A stretch of DNA of 64,000 bases from contig NZ_APMH01000002.1 in NCBI RefSeq assembly GCF_000359585.1, forward strand, positions 62,001-126,000, in the 5' to 3' direction. The position numbers and the translations under genes are program-made. This DNA is from Clostridium tyrobutyricum DSM 2637 = ATCC 25755 = JCM 11008. GTDB lineage: Bacteria; Bacillota; Clostridia; Clostridiales; Clostridiaceae. The notes under the pieces were generated by a model that worked only from the letters and a program-made list of their open reading frames with translations, searched no databases and had not been told where the DNA came from. Below are positions 38,619 through 48,158 of this stretch, in pieces (the first letter of the stretch is position 1; each line of letters opens with the position of its first letter).

Positions 38619-39518
38619 TTATTTTATTATTTGTGGATTATTTATTCCAAGAACCTGTATTCCGTGTTTTACACACTCTATGGATAATGGAAAATCCGGG
38701 CCTCTTTCTCCATCTATATCAGTCACTATACCCTCATCACATTCAATTTCCAATTTATTAGCCTTAAAATATACGAGCCCAGGAGTATTTTCAAGATGGT
38801 CTCCTCTTATCATTTTTATAAAGATGGTTATTATATCCTTTATCACTACTGCTTTTACTATGATAACATCCAGCATACCATCATCTATTTCCGCCTTATA
38901 TGCAAATTTAAGATTGCCTGCAGTCTGTCCGTTAAATACCATAAATAGATACATATTACCATCAAATACTGCATCTTCCGATTTAACCTTGACCTTTATA
39001 TTCCTCAAGCTGGGAAGTTGTTCCAATCCTTTGACATAATAGGCAAGTTTACCTATAGTATTTTTCAAATTTATATCTATCTTTTGAGATACGTCTGTAA
39101 AAAGTCCTGCACTAGCTACATTTATAAAATACTTGTCATTTATTTTTCCAATATCCACAGACTTAGGACTACTATTCAGTATCTGCTCACAGGCGGATTT
39201 TATTTTGTGAGGCATACCTATGAATTTTGCAAAGTCATTAGCAGTTCCTACAGGTAATATCGCTATAGGTATATTTATATTTAATTTTTTCATATGATTT
39301 ACTACATTGTCTACTGTTCCATCTCCACCTGCTATGAGCACATATTTATAAGTCTCATCAATTTCCTTAAGTGTTTCTTCAATACTATAATCTGAACCTA
39401 TTCTAAAAGGCATTACTTCATAACCATATTTTTGATGAATCATAATAACGTTATCTATATTGGATATTATATTGCTTTCACCCGAATACGGATTATAAAT
39501 AAATTTTACTTTATTCAT
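38619..39518 (-). CDS. diacylglycerol/lipid kinase family protein
   Basis: 299 residues of the YegS/BmrU/DgkB kinase group. N-terminal FIYNPYSGES, the nucleotide-binding GGDGTVDNVVNHM, and LPVGTANDFAKFIGMP are the family signature; the C-terminal domain has INVASAGLFTDVSQ and ends with the typical DIDGERGPDFPLSIE. It phosphorylates a lipid, diacylglycerol or a relative. GGGGAAG precedes the ATG. Confidence 0.9.
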   Translation of the reverse strand: MNKVKFIYNPYSGESNIISNIDNVIMIHQKYGYEVMPFRIGSDYSIEETLKEIDETYKYVLIAGGDGTVDNVVNHMKKLNINIPIAILPVGTANDFAKFIGMPHKIKSACEQILNSSPKSVDIGKINDKYFINVASAGLFTDVSQKIDINLKNTIGKLAYYVKGLEQLPSLRNIKVKVKSEDAVFDGNMYLFMVFNGQTAGNLKFAYKAEIDDGMLDVIIVKAVVIKDIITIFIKMIRGDHLENTPGLVYFKANKLEIECDEGIVTDIDGERGPDFPLSIECVKHGIQVLGINNPQIIK

Positions 39519-39641
39519 AAAACTTCCCCTACTTCCAAATAAAGTTTAATTGTTGTTAGTTCAAAATTAACTATTATATTATATCATTTTATGTAATAAA
39601 TTCACAAGATTATCAAAATCATCTTGTTTTTATACCAAAAA

Positions 39642-39686
39642 AGAGTTGTTTCAATATACAAAATATTTCTGTATTGAAACAACTCT
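39642..39686 (-). terminator. terminator after the CBS-domain gene
   Basis: AGAGTTGTTTCAATA and TATTGAAACAACTCT form a perfect 15-bp stem; T6 follows on the minus strand. A smaller stem ACAAGAT/ATCTTGT with a plus-strand T-run lies at 39604-39627. Confidence 0.9.
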
Positions 39687-39728
39687 CGCAAAATACAAGT
39701 TCAGTTTAATATACTAAACTTTAAATTT

Positions 39729-40157
39729 TTAGAATACAGACCCACTTGTTTCTGAAATACTGCTAAGTGCACCCTGTGCCTCATGATCGCATTTGGGCTC
39801 TACTGCCAGGTCTCCAAGTGCAATTACTCCAACTAAATTTCCGTTTTCAACAATAGGAAGTCTTCTTATCTGTCTCTCACTCATTATTCTAGATACATCA
39901 TGAATATCCATATCTGGAGATCCAGTTACAGGATTTGAAGACATTATATCTCTTACGACCTTAGTTTTTGAATTCTGACCTTCTGCTGAGGATCTTATAG
40001 CTATATCTCTATCTGTTATTATACCTACTACTTTGTTTTCCTCACATACAGGAACAGAACCTATATTGTACTCTTTCATAAGTTCAGCCGCTCTTTCTAT
40101 AGTATCATTTACATTTAAACTTACTACAGATTTGGTCATTATATCCCTTATCTTCAT
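39729..40157 (-). CDS. CBS domain-pair protein
   Basis: 142 residues made of two CBS domains (about 8-60, IRDIMTKSVVSL, and 70-125, VRDIMSSNPVTGSP), the small adenosine-ligand sensors. The patterns VGIITDRDIAIR and IRRLPIVENGNLVGVIALGDLA are typical of the stand-alone general-stress type (YhcV-like). AGAGGTG precedes the ATG. What it controls is unknown; it follows the VTT membrane protein gene. Confidence 0.88.
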   Translation of the reverse strand: MKIRDIMTKSVVSLNVNDTIERAAELMKEYNIGSVPVCEENKVVGIITDRDIAIRSSAEGQNSKTKVVRDIMSSNPVTGSPDMDIHDVSRIMSERQIRRLPIVENGNLVGVIALGDLAVEPKCDHEAQGALSSISETSGSVF

Positions 40158-40229
40158 TTACAATCACCTCTCCAAATTAGTTTACAGGCTTATTATATGT
40201 GTTATTTCAATTTTCTTACCTGTAAATTA

Positions 40230-40892
40230 TTAGATGTTTTTTATCCTCTTTCTTAATGCTATTGCAATTATTACTACAATTACCAGCAATAGTATTGGGA
40301 GAATGAATTTTATGGAAAATGGATGTTCTATATTTTTTCCCATAAATGAATATGTAATCATTTCAGGAAATATTCCTATGAGAGTCCCAAGAATAAAATC
40401 CCTGTATTTCATTTTGCTAAGACCACTTGCATAACTTAAAGGATCAAACGGGAATACAAAACTTAACCTCATCATAGTCATTATCTTAAAACCATATTTT
40501 TCTATATTATTGTCCAGTTTTAAAGCTTTACCACGCAAAACTTTATCCACAAAGGTTCTTCCAAAAAATCTGGCAAGAAAAAAGGCTACAGTGGCAGATC
40601 CAAAACAGCCTATCATGCTCAATATGGCAGCCACATAAGGTCCATATATGCTTCCTGCTAAAATAGACATGAGGGAAGAAGGTATTATAAATAGAACAGG
40701 TTTAAAAGAATATATAATTATAAATATAAATACAGAAAACTTGCCGTAACTCTGTATATAGTTTCTAAGTTTATGTAATCTTAAATGACGTAAGCTTTTA
40801 CCATATTTAAATAATATGTATATTACAACAACTGATAGTATGGCCAAGAATGTGTATTTTATGATTTGATTTTTTTTAATTTTATTTTCCAT
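40230..40892 (-). CDS. TVP38/TMEM64 (VTT/DedA-related) membrane protein
   Basis: 220 residues with about five or six hydrophobic segments. The VTT/SNARE-associated domain (about 60-180) shows IPSSLMSILAGSIYGPYVAAILSMIG..., FFLARFFGR and RLSFVFPFDPLSYASGLSKM. Members are lipid scramblase/flippase-like; the exact role here is unknown. A GGAG site precedes the ATG. Its genes on the same strand continue with the CBS protein. Confidence 0.85.
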   Translation of the reverse strand: MENKIKKNQIIKYTFLAILSVVVIYILFKYGKSLRHLRLHKLRNYIQSYGKFSVFIFIIIYSFKPVLFIIPSSLMSILAGSIYGPYVAAILSMIGCFGSATVAFFLARFFGRTFVDKVLRGKALKLDNNIEKYGFKIMTMMRLSFVFPFDPLSYASGLSKMKYRDFILGTLIGIFPEMITYSFMGKNIEHPFSIKFILPILLLVIVVIIAIALRKRIKNI

Positions 40893-41163
40893 AAACTAAC
40901 TCCTATAATAAATTTTAAGTTTAATTTCATAATATATTATAGCAAATAAACCCTTCTCATATTATATTATAAGTCTTTTAATTACAAATAATTCTATAGA
41001 TTACTTATAAAGGTTAACAAAAAATTAATAAGTTTTTTACCAAATTGTATTACTCTTATTCAAAAATTAGTTTATAATGAATCTATATCATTAAGGCGTA
41101 AGATGTTGGAATTATGTTTATTTTTAAATTTTAAAGATTTTTATTTTATAAGGAGTGGTTATT

Positions 41164-41685
41164 TTGGCTAAAATAGCTAAAAGTTCCGTACCTAATGCGT
41201 TTACACTTGCAAATCTTGCTTGCGGTATAATATCGGTTTTAATGTCTTTTCAAGAGGATTATGTATTAGGTGGAATTTTTATTTTACTTGCCTGTTTAGC
41301 GGATAGATATGATGGCAGAGTAGCCAGATATTTAAATGTATCCAGTGAACTAGGGAAGGAATTGGATTCACTTGCGGACTTGGTATCCTTTGGTGTTGCA
41401 CCTTCAATTTTAATATTCAATATATATCATTTTTCAAGTTTGGGAATATTGGGTTATATAATGGTTCTTGTGCTGCCATTGTCAGGAGCATATAGATTGG
41501 CTAGATTTAATGTAACTGAATTCGATGGAAAGTTTTTTGGTATTCCTATAACCTTTGCAGGTATGTTTGTAGCAATATTTTGTCTAATTACAATGAGACG
41601 TCCCATTCATATTGAGTTTGCTTTATTAATAGTTATATTACTGTCTTATCTTATGGTTTGTAATAAAAGATTTAAGAAATTTTAA
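41164..41685 (+). CDS. pssA: CDP-diacylglycerol-serine O-phosphatidyltransferase
   Basis: Integral enzyme making phosphatidylserine. The 173 residues hold about six hydrophobic segments and the CDP-alcohol phosphotransferase motif DRYDGRVARYLN...KELDSLADLVSFG (D-x2-DG-x2-AR-x8-G-x3-D-x3-D). TTG 41164 follows AAGGAG by 8 nt; GTG 41155 overlaps that site. Single gene, terminator directly after. Confidence 0.93.
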   Translation: MAKIAKSSVPNAFTLANLACGIISVLMSFQEDYVLGGIFILLACLADRYDGRVARYLNVSSELGKELDSLADLVSFGVAPSILIFNIYHFSSLGILGYIMVLVLPLSGAYRLARFNVTEFDGKFFGIPITFAGMFVAIFCLITMRRPIHIEFALLIVILLSYLMVCNKRFKKF

Positions 41686-41717
41686 TAGGTGCAGATTAAT
41701 TCTCACCTATCTTTTTT
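41685..41717 (+). terminator. terminator after pssA
   Basis: ATAGGTG/CACCTAT, 12-nt loop, then CTTTTTT. It overlaps the last codons of the convergent gene at 41703. Confidence 0.8.
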
Positions 41718-42074
41718 ATCATCATCTTCATCTAAGTCTTCATCAATTTCATTTAAATACAATTCTTCATCAATTTCATTTTCCATGTACTCCATTTTTA
41801 TTTTCCCCTTGATTAATTCAGAACGAATTCTACAATAATTGGTATAGCATCCGCTGGATTTATTTAATGCATTTATTATTTCATCAATAGTGTTTCCCAA
41901 CTTATTCACTCTATCTATAGCAGCTTTTACATCCTTTTTATGTGCCAATGCTACTGTATTCAGTTCACTAGCCCCTCCAATCAACAATCTGTATGAGTTG
42001 GTAAGTTTTCCGAGCATATCTGACAAGTTGTTTATATCACAGTAGTAACCCTCAATTATTTTTCTATGAGACAT
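41703..42074 (-). CDS. hypothetical protein with acidic tail
   Basis: 123 residues, predicted mostly helical, with a central segment (KKDVKAAIDRVNKLGNTIDEI) and a very acidic end (EIDEDLDEDDDKKDR). No family recognised. AAAGGGTGA precedes the ATG. It follows the HD-protein gene of the polyphosphate cluster after about 40 bases and may belong to the same transcript. Confidence 0.6.
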   Translation of the reverse strand: MSHRKIIEGYYCDINNLSDMLGKLTNSYRLLIGGASELNTVALAHKKDVKAAIDRVNKLGNTIDEIINALNKSSGCYTNYCRIRSELIKGKIKMEYMENEIDEELYLNEIDEDLDEDDDKKDR

Positions 42075-42110
42075 TTTAAATCACCCTTTTTAACCCTTAT
42101 AATATTAAAA

Positions 42111-42710
42111 TTAATGATAAGTAACCTGGGGCTCTAATCGAGCTTGTATCTTAAATATTTTGTTAAAAAGCTGATTTTTTATATTAAATCTTACAAGGGT
42201 TCTTTGAAAATCATTACTTTTTATATAAAAAATTAAATTCTGATCTGTAACTGAAATGCTATTTAATACATTATTAAATTTATGTTTGTGATCAAGTGCA
42301 TCTGAAATTCTGAGTATAGATATTAAAATTTTCAATTTATCTTGTATATTCTCATTGTAGAGCTTAATACTTTTATCTATACTTTTTCTATGACTTGAAG
42401 ATATTATAGATAAATAGTGTCTTAAATCATCTGGTATTACATCAAATTCCGAATCTGTCAAAATTATATATCGTGTATGTTTATGGTGTTTATTTTTACT
42501 TATAAAGCACCCTATATCATGTAAAAGTGAACTACAGCACAAAAGATTTTTATATGAATCGGTAAGATTGTGTATATGTTTGGTCTTGTCAAATACTGCC
42601 ATGGCAAACGAAGCTATTTTTATTTCATGATCCATTGTTTTATCTGCATTGTATTTTTCTGCAACATAAATTGCAGACTGAAAACTTAAATAATTATATA
42701 TATCAAGCAT
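42111..42710 (-). CDS. HD-domain protein related to the C-terminal domain of Ppx/GppA
   Basis: 199 residues. The HD motif is SSLLHDIGCFISKNKHHKHT, with RISDALDHKH downstream; the same order and spacing occur in the C-terminal half of the two Ppx-like proteins nearby (YLHDCGRFVGF, KLHDIGSFI). So it looks like a stand-alone copy of that HD domain, perhaps with phosphohydrolase activity. ATG 42710 follows GGGAG; the longer in-frame start at 42740 has no ribosome site. It lies 55 bases after ppx. Confidence 0.8.
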   Translation of the reverse strand: MLDIYNYLSFQSAIYVAEKYNADKTMDHEIKIASFAMAVFDKTKHIHNLTDSYKNLLCCSSLLHDIGCFISKNKHHKHTRYIILTDSEFDVIPDDLRHYLSIISSSHRKSIDKSIKLYNENIQDKLKILISILRISDALDHKHKFNNVLNSISVTDQNLIFYIKSNDFQRTLVRFNIKNQLFNKIFKIQARLEPQVTYH

Positions 42711-42764
42711 AAAAAATCTCCCATTACATAATTTATACATTATATGATGAAAGATTTTTATTTA

Positions 42765-44267
42765 TTATTCTATAATCAATCTTCTGCCAAATGCCTTTTC
42801 AAAAGTGTCCCTATAATTCTCAATTGAATTTATCTCAATAGATGGCTTTTGTTCTGAAACCAGCTTCAAAATTATATCTTCACCTTCTACATTAATAGTT
42901 ATGTCCAATATATTGTTATCCATTGCCCTATCTAATCCTCTGGCTACATGTAGCACGGCAGACATCTTTTGCACTGTCAATATATCCTCATATGTAATCA
43001 TGCTTTCAAAATAACTTGAATTCTTAATTTTATCTTCTTCAAAATTCAAGACTGTAAATGCAGCCATGATCTGCTCCCTATGGGTCAATCCATTTATCCT
43101 AAGGTCCCTCATAATTGAAAATGAATATTTTTCACTGTTGTCAAATCCAACAAATCTTCCACAGTCATGTAAATAACATGCAGTTTTTAATATTCTTGAA
43201 TTCTCTTCCTTAAAATCAGTATTATTCAAAAGAGGTTTGCTTAATTTATTACACATTTTCCAAACCTGTTCTACATGAATTTTATTTAGTGAAAATTTAT
43301 TTATTATATTATTCAACGAAAAGTTCAATATGTCTTTAATGATAATAGGATAATCATTGATCAATTTTCTGTAAAGCACACCCTGACGTATTCCATTTTG
43401 GCTTATTATTACTTTTTTAGACTTACAATATTTTATAATGGCTATAATAGATATCATGGCACCTAAGAATATATCTGCCCTTTCCTTTGATATGCCCTTA
43501 ACTTTTTTGTATTGGGATATTTCTCTGTATTTTAATAAATCATATATATCTATAATCTGTTTTGAAGACATTCTATAATTATGTAGATTATTTATAGGAT
43601 AATCATACTTGTTTCTATGGACTTTAGCCATAGTTCTAAAACTTCCCCCTATACCTACAATAGGCATACCTTTTGCATTCTTGAGCCATACTATAGATTT
43701 AAAAGTATCATTTAGGAACTTATTCATTTCCTTTAATCTTTTATCAGTGCTTCCACTAAAAGATAAGAATTTATCTGTAAGTGTAATCGCACCCATTGGA
43801 ATACTTATGGAATTCTGTATTTCCCTGTCTTTAACCATTATAAATTCAGTACTACTTCCCCCTATGTCCATAAGGAGTGCGGAATTTACATCTATACTGT
43901 TTATTGCTCCAAGATAATCATGGTATGCCTCTTCATCCCCAGTTAACACCCTTATGTCAATTCCAAAGCTATTTTTTACTCTTTCCAAAAACTCTCTTTG
44001 ATTGCTGGCTTTTCTAACCGCTTCTGTGGCTACTGCAATAATTTCACTAACTTCATTTGAATCACATAATCGTTTGAACTTGGATAATGCCTCCATTGCC
44101 ATTTCTATTCTAGTTTCACTTAAGCAACTATCCGTGGTCATATCCTTTCCCAGCCGAACAGTTGATTTAAGTTCATCTACAACTTCATAGTACTTATCTT
44201 CACAAAGTTTCACAATAAAAACTCGCATGGAATTTGACCCAATATCTATTATACCCAATTTACTCAT
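42765..44267 (-). CDS. ppx: exopolyphosphatase (Ppx/GppA family)
   Basis: Hydrolyses terminal phosphates of polyphosphate and/or pppGpp. The 500 residues have an ASKHA fold N-terminus: phosphate loop DIGSNSMRVF, catalytic loop VLTGDEEAYHDYLG, second phosphate loop LLMDIGGSSTEF and VGIGGSFRTMAK; then a C-terminal HD domain (about 320-500; YLHDCGRFVGF). All catalytic residues look intact. AGGGAG precedes the ATG. Divergent from a degenerate Ppx homologue and ppk. Confidence 0.93.
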   Translation of the reverse strand: MSKLGIIDIGSNSMRVFIVKLCEDKYYEVVDELKSTVRLGKDMTTDSCLSETRIEMAMEALSKFKRLCDSNEVSEIIAVATEAVRKASNQREFLERVKNSFGIDIRVLTGDEEAYHDYLGAINSIDVNSALLMDIGGSSTEFIMVKDREIQNSISIPMGAITLTDKFLSFSGSTDKRLKEMNKFLNDTFKSIVWLKNAKGMPIVGIGGSFRTMAKVHRNKYDYPINNLHNYRMSSKQIIDIYDLLKYREISQYKKVKGISKERADIFLGAMISIIAIIKYCKSKKVIISQNGIRQGVLYRKLINDYPIIIKDILNFSLNNIINKFSLNKIHVEQVWKMCNKLSKPLLNNTDFKEENSRILKTACYLHDCGRFVGFDNSEKYSFSIMRDLRINGLTHREQIMAAFTVLNFEEDKIKNSSYFESMITYEDILTVQKMSAVLHVARGLDRAMDNNILDITINVEGEDIILKLVSEQKPSIEINSIENYRDTFEKAFGRRLIIE

Positions 44268-44440
44268 ACAAACACTCCCTGTATAATAAGTTTAATAGCT
44301 ACTATATTATAAATGATTTTACTAATACTTATTAAAAAAAGCAACTAAATGTTAATATATCGTTAATTTAAGTTTGTTACTTGAAAAAATACTGTATAAT
44401 TTAAATATGGATTACAATACTAATAAATAGGGTGATACAT

Positions 44441-45982
44441 ATGATAAACAATGGTTCCAGCCAAACAGCAGCATCTATAGATGTAGGTTCAAACTATTTG
44501 AGAATGATGATTGCAGATATAAACAACAATAGTGACATAAGTATACTTGATGATATAATAAAACCTGTAAAAATAGGAAAAGATACTTTTTCACATGGGC
44601 GGATTTCTGTAGAAACCATTCATGAGACCTGTAATATCTTAAAGAGCTTTGCACTTCTAATGAAAGAATACAAAATAAAGAATTATAAAGCTGTTTCTAC
44701 CAGTGGAATCAGAGAAGCTGAAAACAAACAGTACATACTGGAACAAATTCACTTGAGAACTGGAATTGAAGTTGAAAGTATAAATATATCACAAGAACGA
44801 TTTTATATTATGAAAGCTCTTAGATATAATACAGCAAATACAGACCTTTTTGATATGAAAACAAGTTTGGTTACAAATATAACAACAGGAGCTGTAGAAG
44901 CATCAATTTTTAAGAACGGAAAACTGAAATTTACAGAGCATGCTCAAATAGGTTCATTGAGGCTAAGTGAACTTCTTGAAGGCCTACAGCATACAAATGC
45001 CAATTTTATAGATTTGATGGAACAATATATAGACAGCAAACTCTACTGGTCAAAGTCAAATATTGGTAATATGACTATTAAAAATTTTATAGCCTTGGGA
45101 GGAGAACTTACCTCTATAATAAAATTAATTGGAATAGAAAATAAGAATAGTATTCCTAGAAATACCATATCCAGAAAAAACTTTAATGACCTATATAATA
45201 AACTCAAAGATATGAGCAGCGACCAGATTAGATTCAAATATGGTCTAAGCAAGAAAAAAATAGATCTTTTAATACCTACTATATTAATATTCTATAGTTT
45301 TCTAAATATGACGGAATCCAAAGTAATATATACACCTAATATAAATTTAAGATTGGGTGTAATTCTGGATCTGGCTGATAACATTTTTCATTTTCAAAGA
45401 AGACAGTTTTCACTAAATGATATATTAAGTTCAACATTGTATTTATCAGATAAATATAAAATAGATAAAGTCCATGCAGACTATGTAGAAAAGATATCCA
45501 TGTCCATATTCGATCAGACTCCCAAAATACATAAATTAGGCCCTAGAGAACGTCTATACTTGCAAATTGCAAGCAAACTGCATGACATAGGAAGCTTTAT
45601 AGATATAGTAGATCATGAAAATCAATCCTATAATATAATAAGTTCTCAAGATATAATGGGATTTTCGGACAGGGAACTTCTTATAATTGCAAATATAACA
45701 AGATATCATTCCAGTACTATACCTGATGATAACCATTATAATTATTTCATTCTAAGCTATAGGGATAAAATGGTTGTTTCAATGTTATCCGCCATATTAA
45801 AATTATCAGAAGCGCTTGATGTATCTCATCTACAAAAAATTCAGAGCATAAAGCTTGTTCTAAAAAATAATATGCTTTATTTTAATATTACTTCAAATGA
45901 TGATTTAGGTCTTGAAGAATGGAATTTTAACAAAAGAGCCAATTTCTTTGAGGAAGTTCTAGGCGTCAAACCCATAATATAA
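44441..45982 (+). CDS. degenerate Ppx/GppA-like protein with HD domain
   Basis: 513 residues with the same two-domain plan as Ppx. Loop 1 is kept (IDVGSNYLRMMIA), but the second phosphate loop, which should read DxGGGSTE, is NITTGAVEAS, and the catalytic loop has Q-E instead of E-E (ISQERFYIM). The HD motif is kept (SKLHDIGSFIDIVDHE). It is probably inactive as a polyphosphatase and may regulate its partner or ppk, 13 bases downstream. Start at ATG 44441, after AGGGTGATAC. Confidence 0.8.
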   Translation: MINNGSSQTAASIDVGSNYLRMMIADINNNSDISILDDIIKPVKIGKDTFSHGRISVETIHETCNILKSFALLMKEYKIKNYKAVSTSGIREAENKQYILEQIHLRTGIEVESINISQERFYIMKALRYNTANTDLFDMKTSLVTNITTGAVEASIFKNGKLKFTEHAQIGSLRLSELLEGLQHTNANFIDLMEQYIDSKLYWSKSNIGNMTIKNFIALGGELTSIIKLIGIENKNSIPRNTISRKNFNDLYNKLKDMSSDQIRFKYGLSKKKIDLLIPTILIFYSFLNMTESKVIYTPNINLRLGVILDLADNIFHFQRRQFSLNDILSSTLYLSDKYKIDKVHADYVEKISMSIFDQTPKIHKLGPRERLYLQIASKLHDIGSFIDIVDHENQSYNIISSQDIMGFSDRELLIIANITRYHSSTIPDDNHYNYFILSYRDKMVVSMLSAILKLSEALDVSHLQKIQSIKLVLKNNMLYFNITSNDDLGLEEWNFNKRANFFEEVLGVKPII

Positions 45983-45995
45983 AGGAGGACCTAAC

Positions 45996-48125
45996 ATGAA
46001 TAAATTTAAGCGGCACGAAAATTTTATAAATAGAGAATTAAGCTGGATAGAATTTAACAAGAGGGTTCTTGAAGAATGCAGGAATACAAATCATCCACTT
46101 TTTGAAAGGCTTAGATTTATAGCTATTACCAGTTCAAATTTAGATGAATTTTTTATGGTTAGAGTAGGTTCTCTTCTAGATCAGATAAAAGTAGGATTTA
46201 CTAAAACTGATCCTTCGGGAATGACTCCAAAACAGCAACTGAGCGAAATATGCAAAAGTACTGCCAAATTGGTAAACAGCCAGTGCAACTATTTTAACCG
46301 TTCCCTTAAGATAGCTCTTGGAAGGGAAAATATAAATTTTTTGACTATAAAAGATTTAAATCGAGAACAACTTGACTATATTCATGATTATTACTATAAA
46401 AATATTTTTCCTGTAATAACTCCAATGTTAATAGATAGAAGCACTTCATTTCCATTAATTTTGAACAAAAGCTTGAATATAGGTTTAATAATAGAAGAAA
46501 ACGATGAAAAGACCTTTGCTACAGTGGAAGTACCTTCAGTACTTGATAGAATAATAAAAATACCTTCGGATTCTGGCCTAAATATAATAATGCTGGAAGA
46601 TATACTGAAATTAAATCTTTCTTCACTATTTGGTACTTCAAAAATACTGGCTTCAGGTTGCTATAGGATTACACGAAATGCAGACTTAACCTTGGATGAA
46701 GAAGGCGCCGAGGATCTGCTGGAAGCCATAGAAGAGTCTATAAAACAGCGTAAATGGGGTGCAGCAGTAAGGCTTGAAGTAGAACATGGAATGGATAGCG
46801 ATATTTTAAGTATTCTTGAAAAGGAACTTGAAATAACAAAAGAACAGGAGTATAAAATAAATACTCCCCTTGATCTGTCTTTTCTAAATAAATTAATCAA
46901 CAACAAAGAATATGAGCGTTTATGTTACAAACCTATAAAACCATATAATCCTTTAAAGTATATTGATGATGAAGATATATTCGACACTATATCAAAAAAA
47001 GATATACTTCTGCAGCACCCTTATGAATCATTCGACCCAATTGTAAATCTCGTGAGACAATCTGCCAAAGATCCTTCTGTACTTGCCATAAAACAGACAT
47101 TGTACAGGGTAAGTGGCAATTCTCCTATAATAAAAGCCTTAATTGCTGCTGTTGAAAATAAAAAACAGGTTACAGTTCTGGTGGAATTAAAGGCACGATT
47201 TGATGAAGAGAATAACATAAACTGGGCAAAACAACTTGAAGAAGCTGGATGCCATGTAATTTATGGACTTGTAGGCCTTAAAACCCACTGCAAACTTCTC
47301 CTTATAGTCAGGAGAGAAAAAAATGGTATAAAAAGATATGTTCACATGGGTACGGGAAATTATAATGATGTAACAGCAAAAATATATACGGATATAGGTC
47401 TTTTATCTTCGAATCCATACTATGGTGAAGATGCTTCCATGATATTCAATATGCTAAGTGGAAGATCCATTCCAAAAGATTTGAAAAAATTGTGCATAGC
47501 TCCACTAAATTTAAGAGAAAGATTTTTATACCTAATAGATCAGGAGACTAAAAATGCAAAAATTGGCAAGCCTGCAAAAATAGTCGCCAAGATGAATTCA
47601 ATTGTAGACAAAGAAATAATTCAAAACCTGTATAAGGCATCCTCTGCAGGAGTTAAAATTCAATTGATTGTACGGGGGATTTGCTGCCTCAAGCCAAAAA
47701 TTCCTCAAATAAGTGACAATATAACTGTAATCAGTATAGTTGGAAGATTTCTCGAGCACAGTAGAATATTTTATTTCTACAATGAAGGTGAGGAACTCAT
47801 ATATCTCTCCAGTGCAGATTGGATGAATAGAAACCTTGACAGAAGAGTGGAACTTCTATTTCCAATTGAAAATATAGAGATTAAAGAAAAGATCAAACGC
47901 ACTTTAAGAATTTACTTAAAGGACACATTAGGGGCAAAACAATTAAATAATGATGGAACTTATTCAAGAATAGATAAAAGAGGCAAAAAACCCCTTGATA
48001 GCCAGGAAACATTCTATCAGTACAGTTTAATAGAAAATGATAAACACTCCAGTTTAGAAAAGACAAAAATTTCAAAGACAAAATGGAGGGAAGAAGGTTT
48101 TAAAGTAAAACAAAATCAAGATTAA
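45996..48125 (+). CDS. ppk: polyphosphate kinase 1
   Basis: Synthesises polyphosphate from ATP reversibly. 709 residues: N-terminal helical domain (NRELSWIEFNKRVLEE), head domain, and two PLD-like catalytic domains with the His motifs VGLKTHCKLLL...VHMGTGNYNDVTAK and LEHSRIFYF. AAAGGAGG precedes the ATG, 13 bases after the Ppx-like gene, so the two are cotranscribed. Ends at a terminator shared with sdaAA. Confidence 0.96.
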   Translation: MNKFKRHENFINRELSWIEFNKRVLEECRNTNHPLFERLRFIAITSSNLDEFFMVRVGSLLDQIKVGFTKTDPSGMTPKQQLSEICKSTAKLVNSQCNYFNRSLKIALGRENINFLTIKDLNREQLDYIHDYYYKNIFPVITPMLIDRSTSFPLILNKSLNIGLIIEENDEKTFATVEVPSVLDRIIKIPSDSGLNIIMLEDILKLNLSSLFGTSKILASGCYRITRNADLTLDEEGAEDLLEAIEESIKQRKWGAAVRLEVEHGMDSDILSILEKELEITKEQEYKINTPLDLSFLNKLINNKEYERLCYKPIKPYNPLKYIDDEDIFDTISKKDILLQHPYESFDPIVNLVRQSAKDPSVLAIKQTLYRVSGNSPIIKALIAAVENKKQVTVLVELKARFDEENNINWAKQLEEAGCHVIYGLVGLKTHCKLLLIVRREKNGIKRYVHMGTGNYNDVTAKIYTDIGLLSSNPYYGEDASMIFNMLSGRSIPKDLKKLCIAPLNLRERFLYLIDQETKNAKIGKPAKIVAKMNSIVDKEIIQNLYKASSAGVKIQLIVRGICCLKPKIPQISDNITVISIVGRFLEHSRIFYFYNEGEELIYLSSADWMNRNLDRRVELLFPIENIEIKEKIKRTLRIYLKDTLGAKQLNNDGTYSRIDKRGKKPLDSQETFYQYSLIENDKHSSLEKTKISKTKWREEGFKVKQNQD

Positions 48126-48132
48126 AAAACAA

Positions 48133-48158
48133 AGGAGATTAAGTTTTCTTAATCTCCT
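48133..48158. terminator. bidirectional terminator between ppk and sdaAA
   Basis: AGGAGATTAAG and CTTAATCTCCT, perfect 11-bp stem with a TTTT loop; includes the stop codon of sdaAA. Confidence 0.8.
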
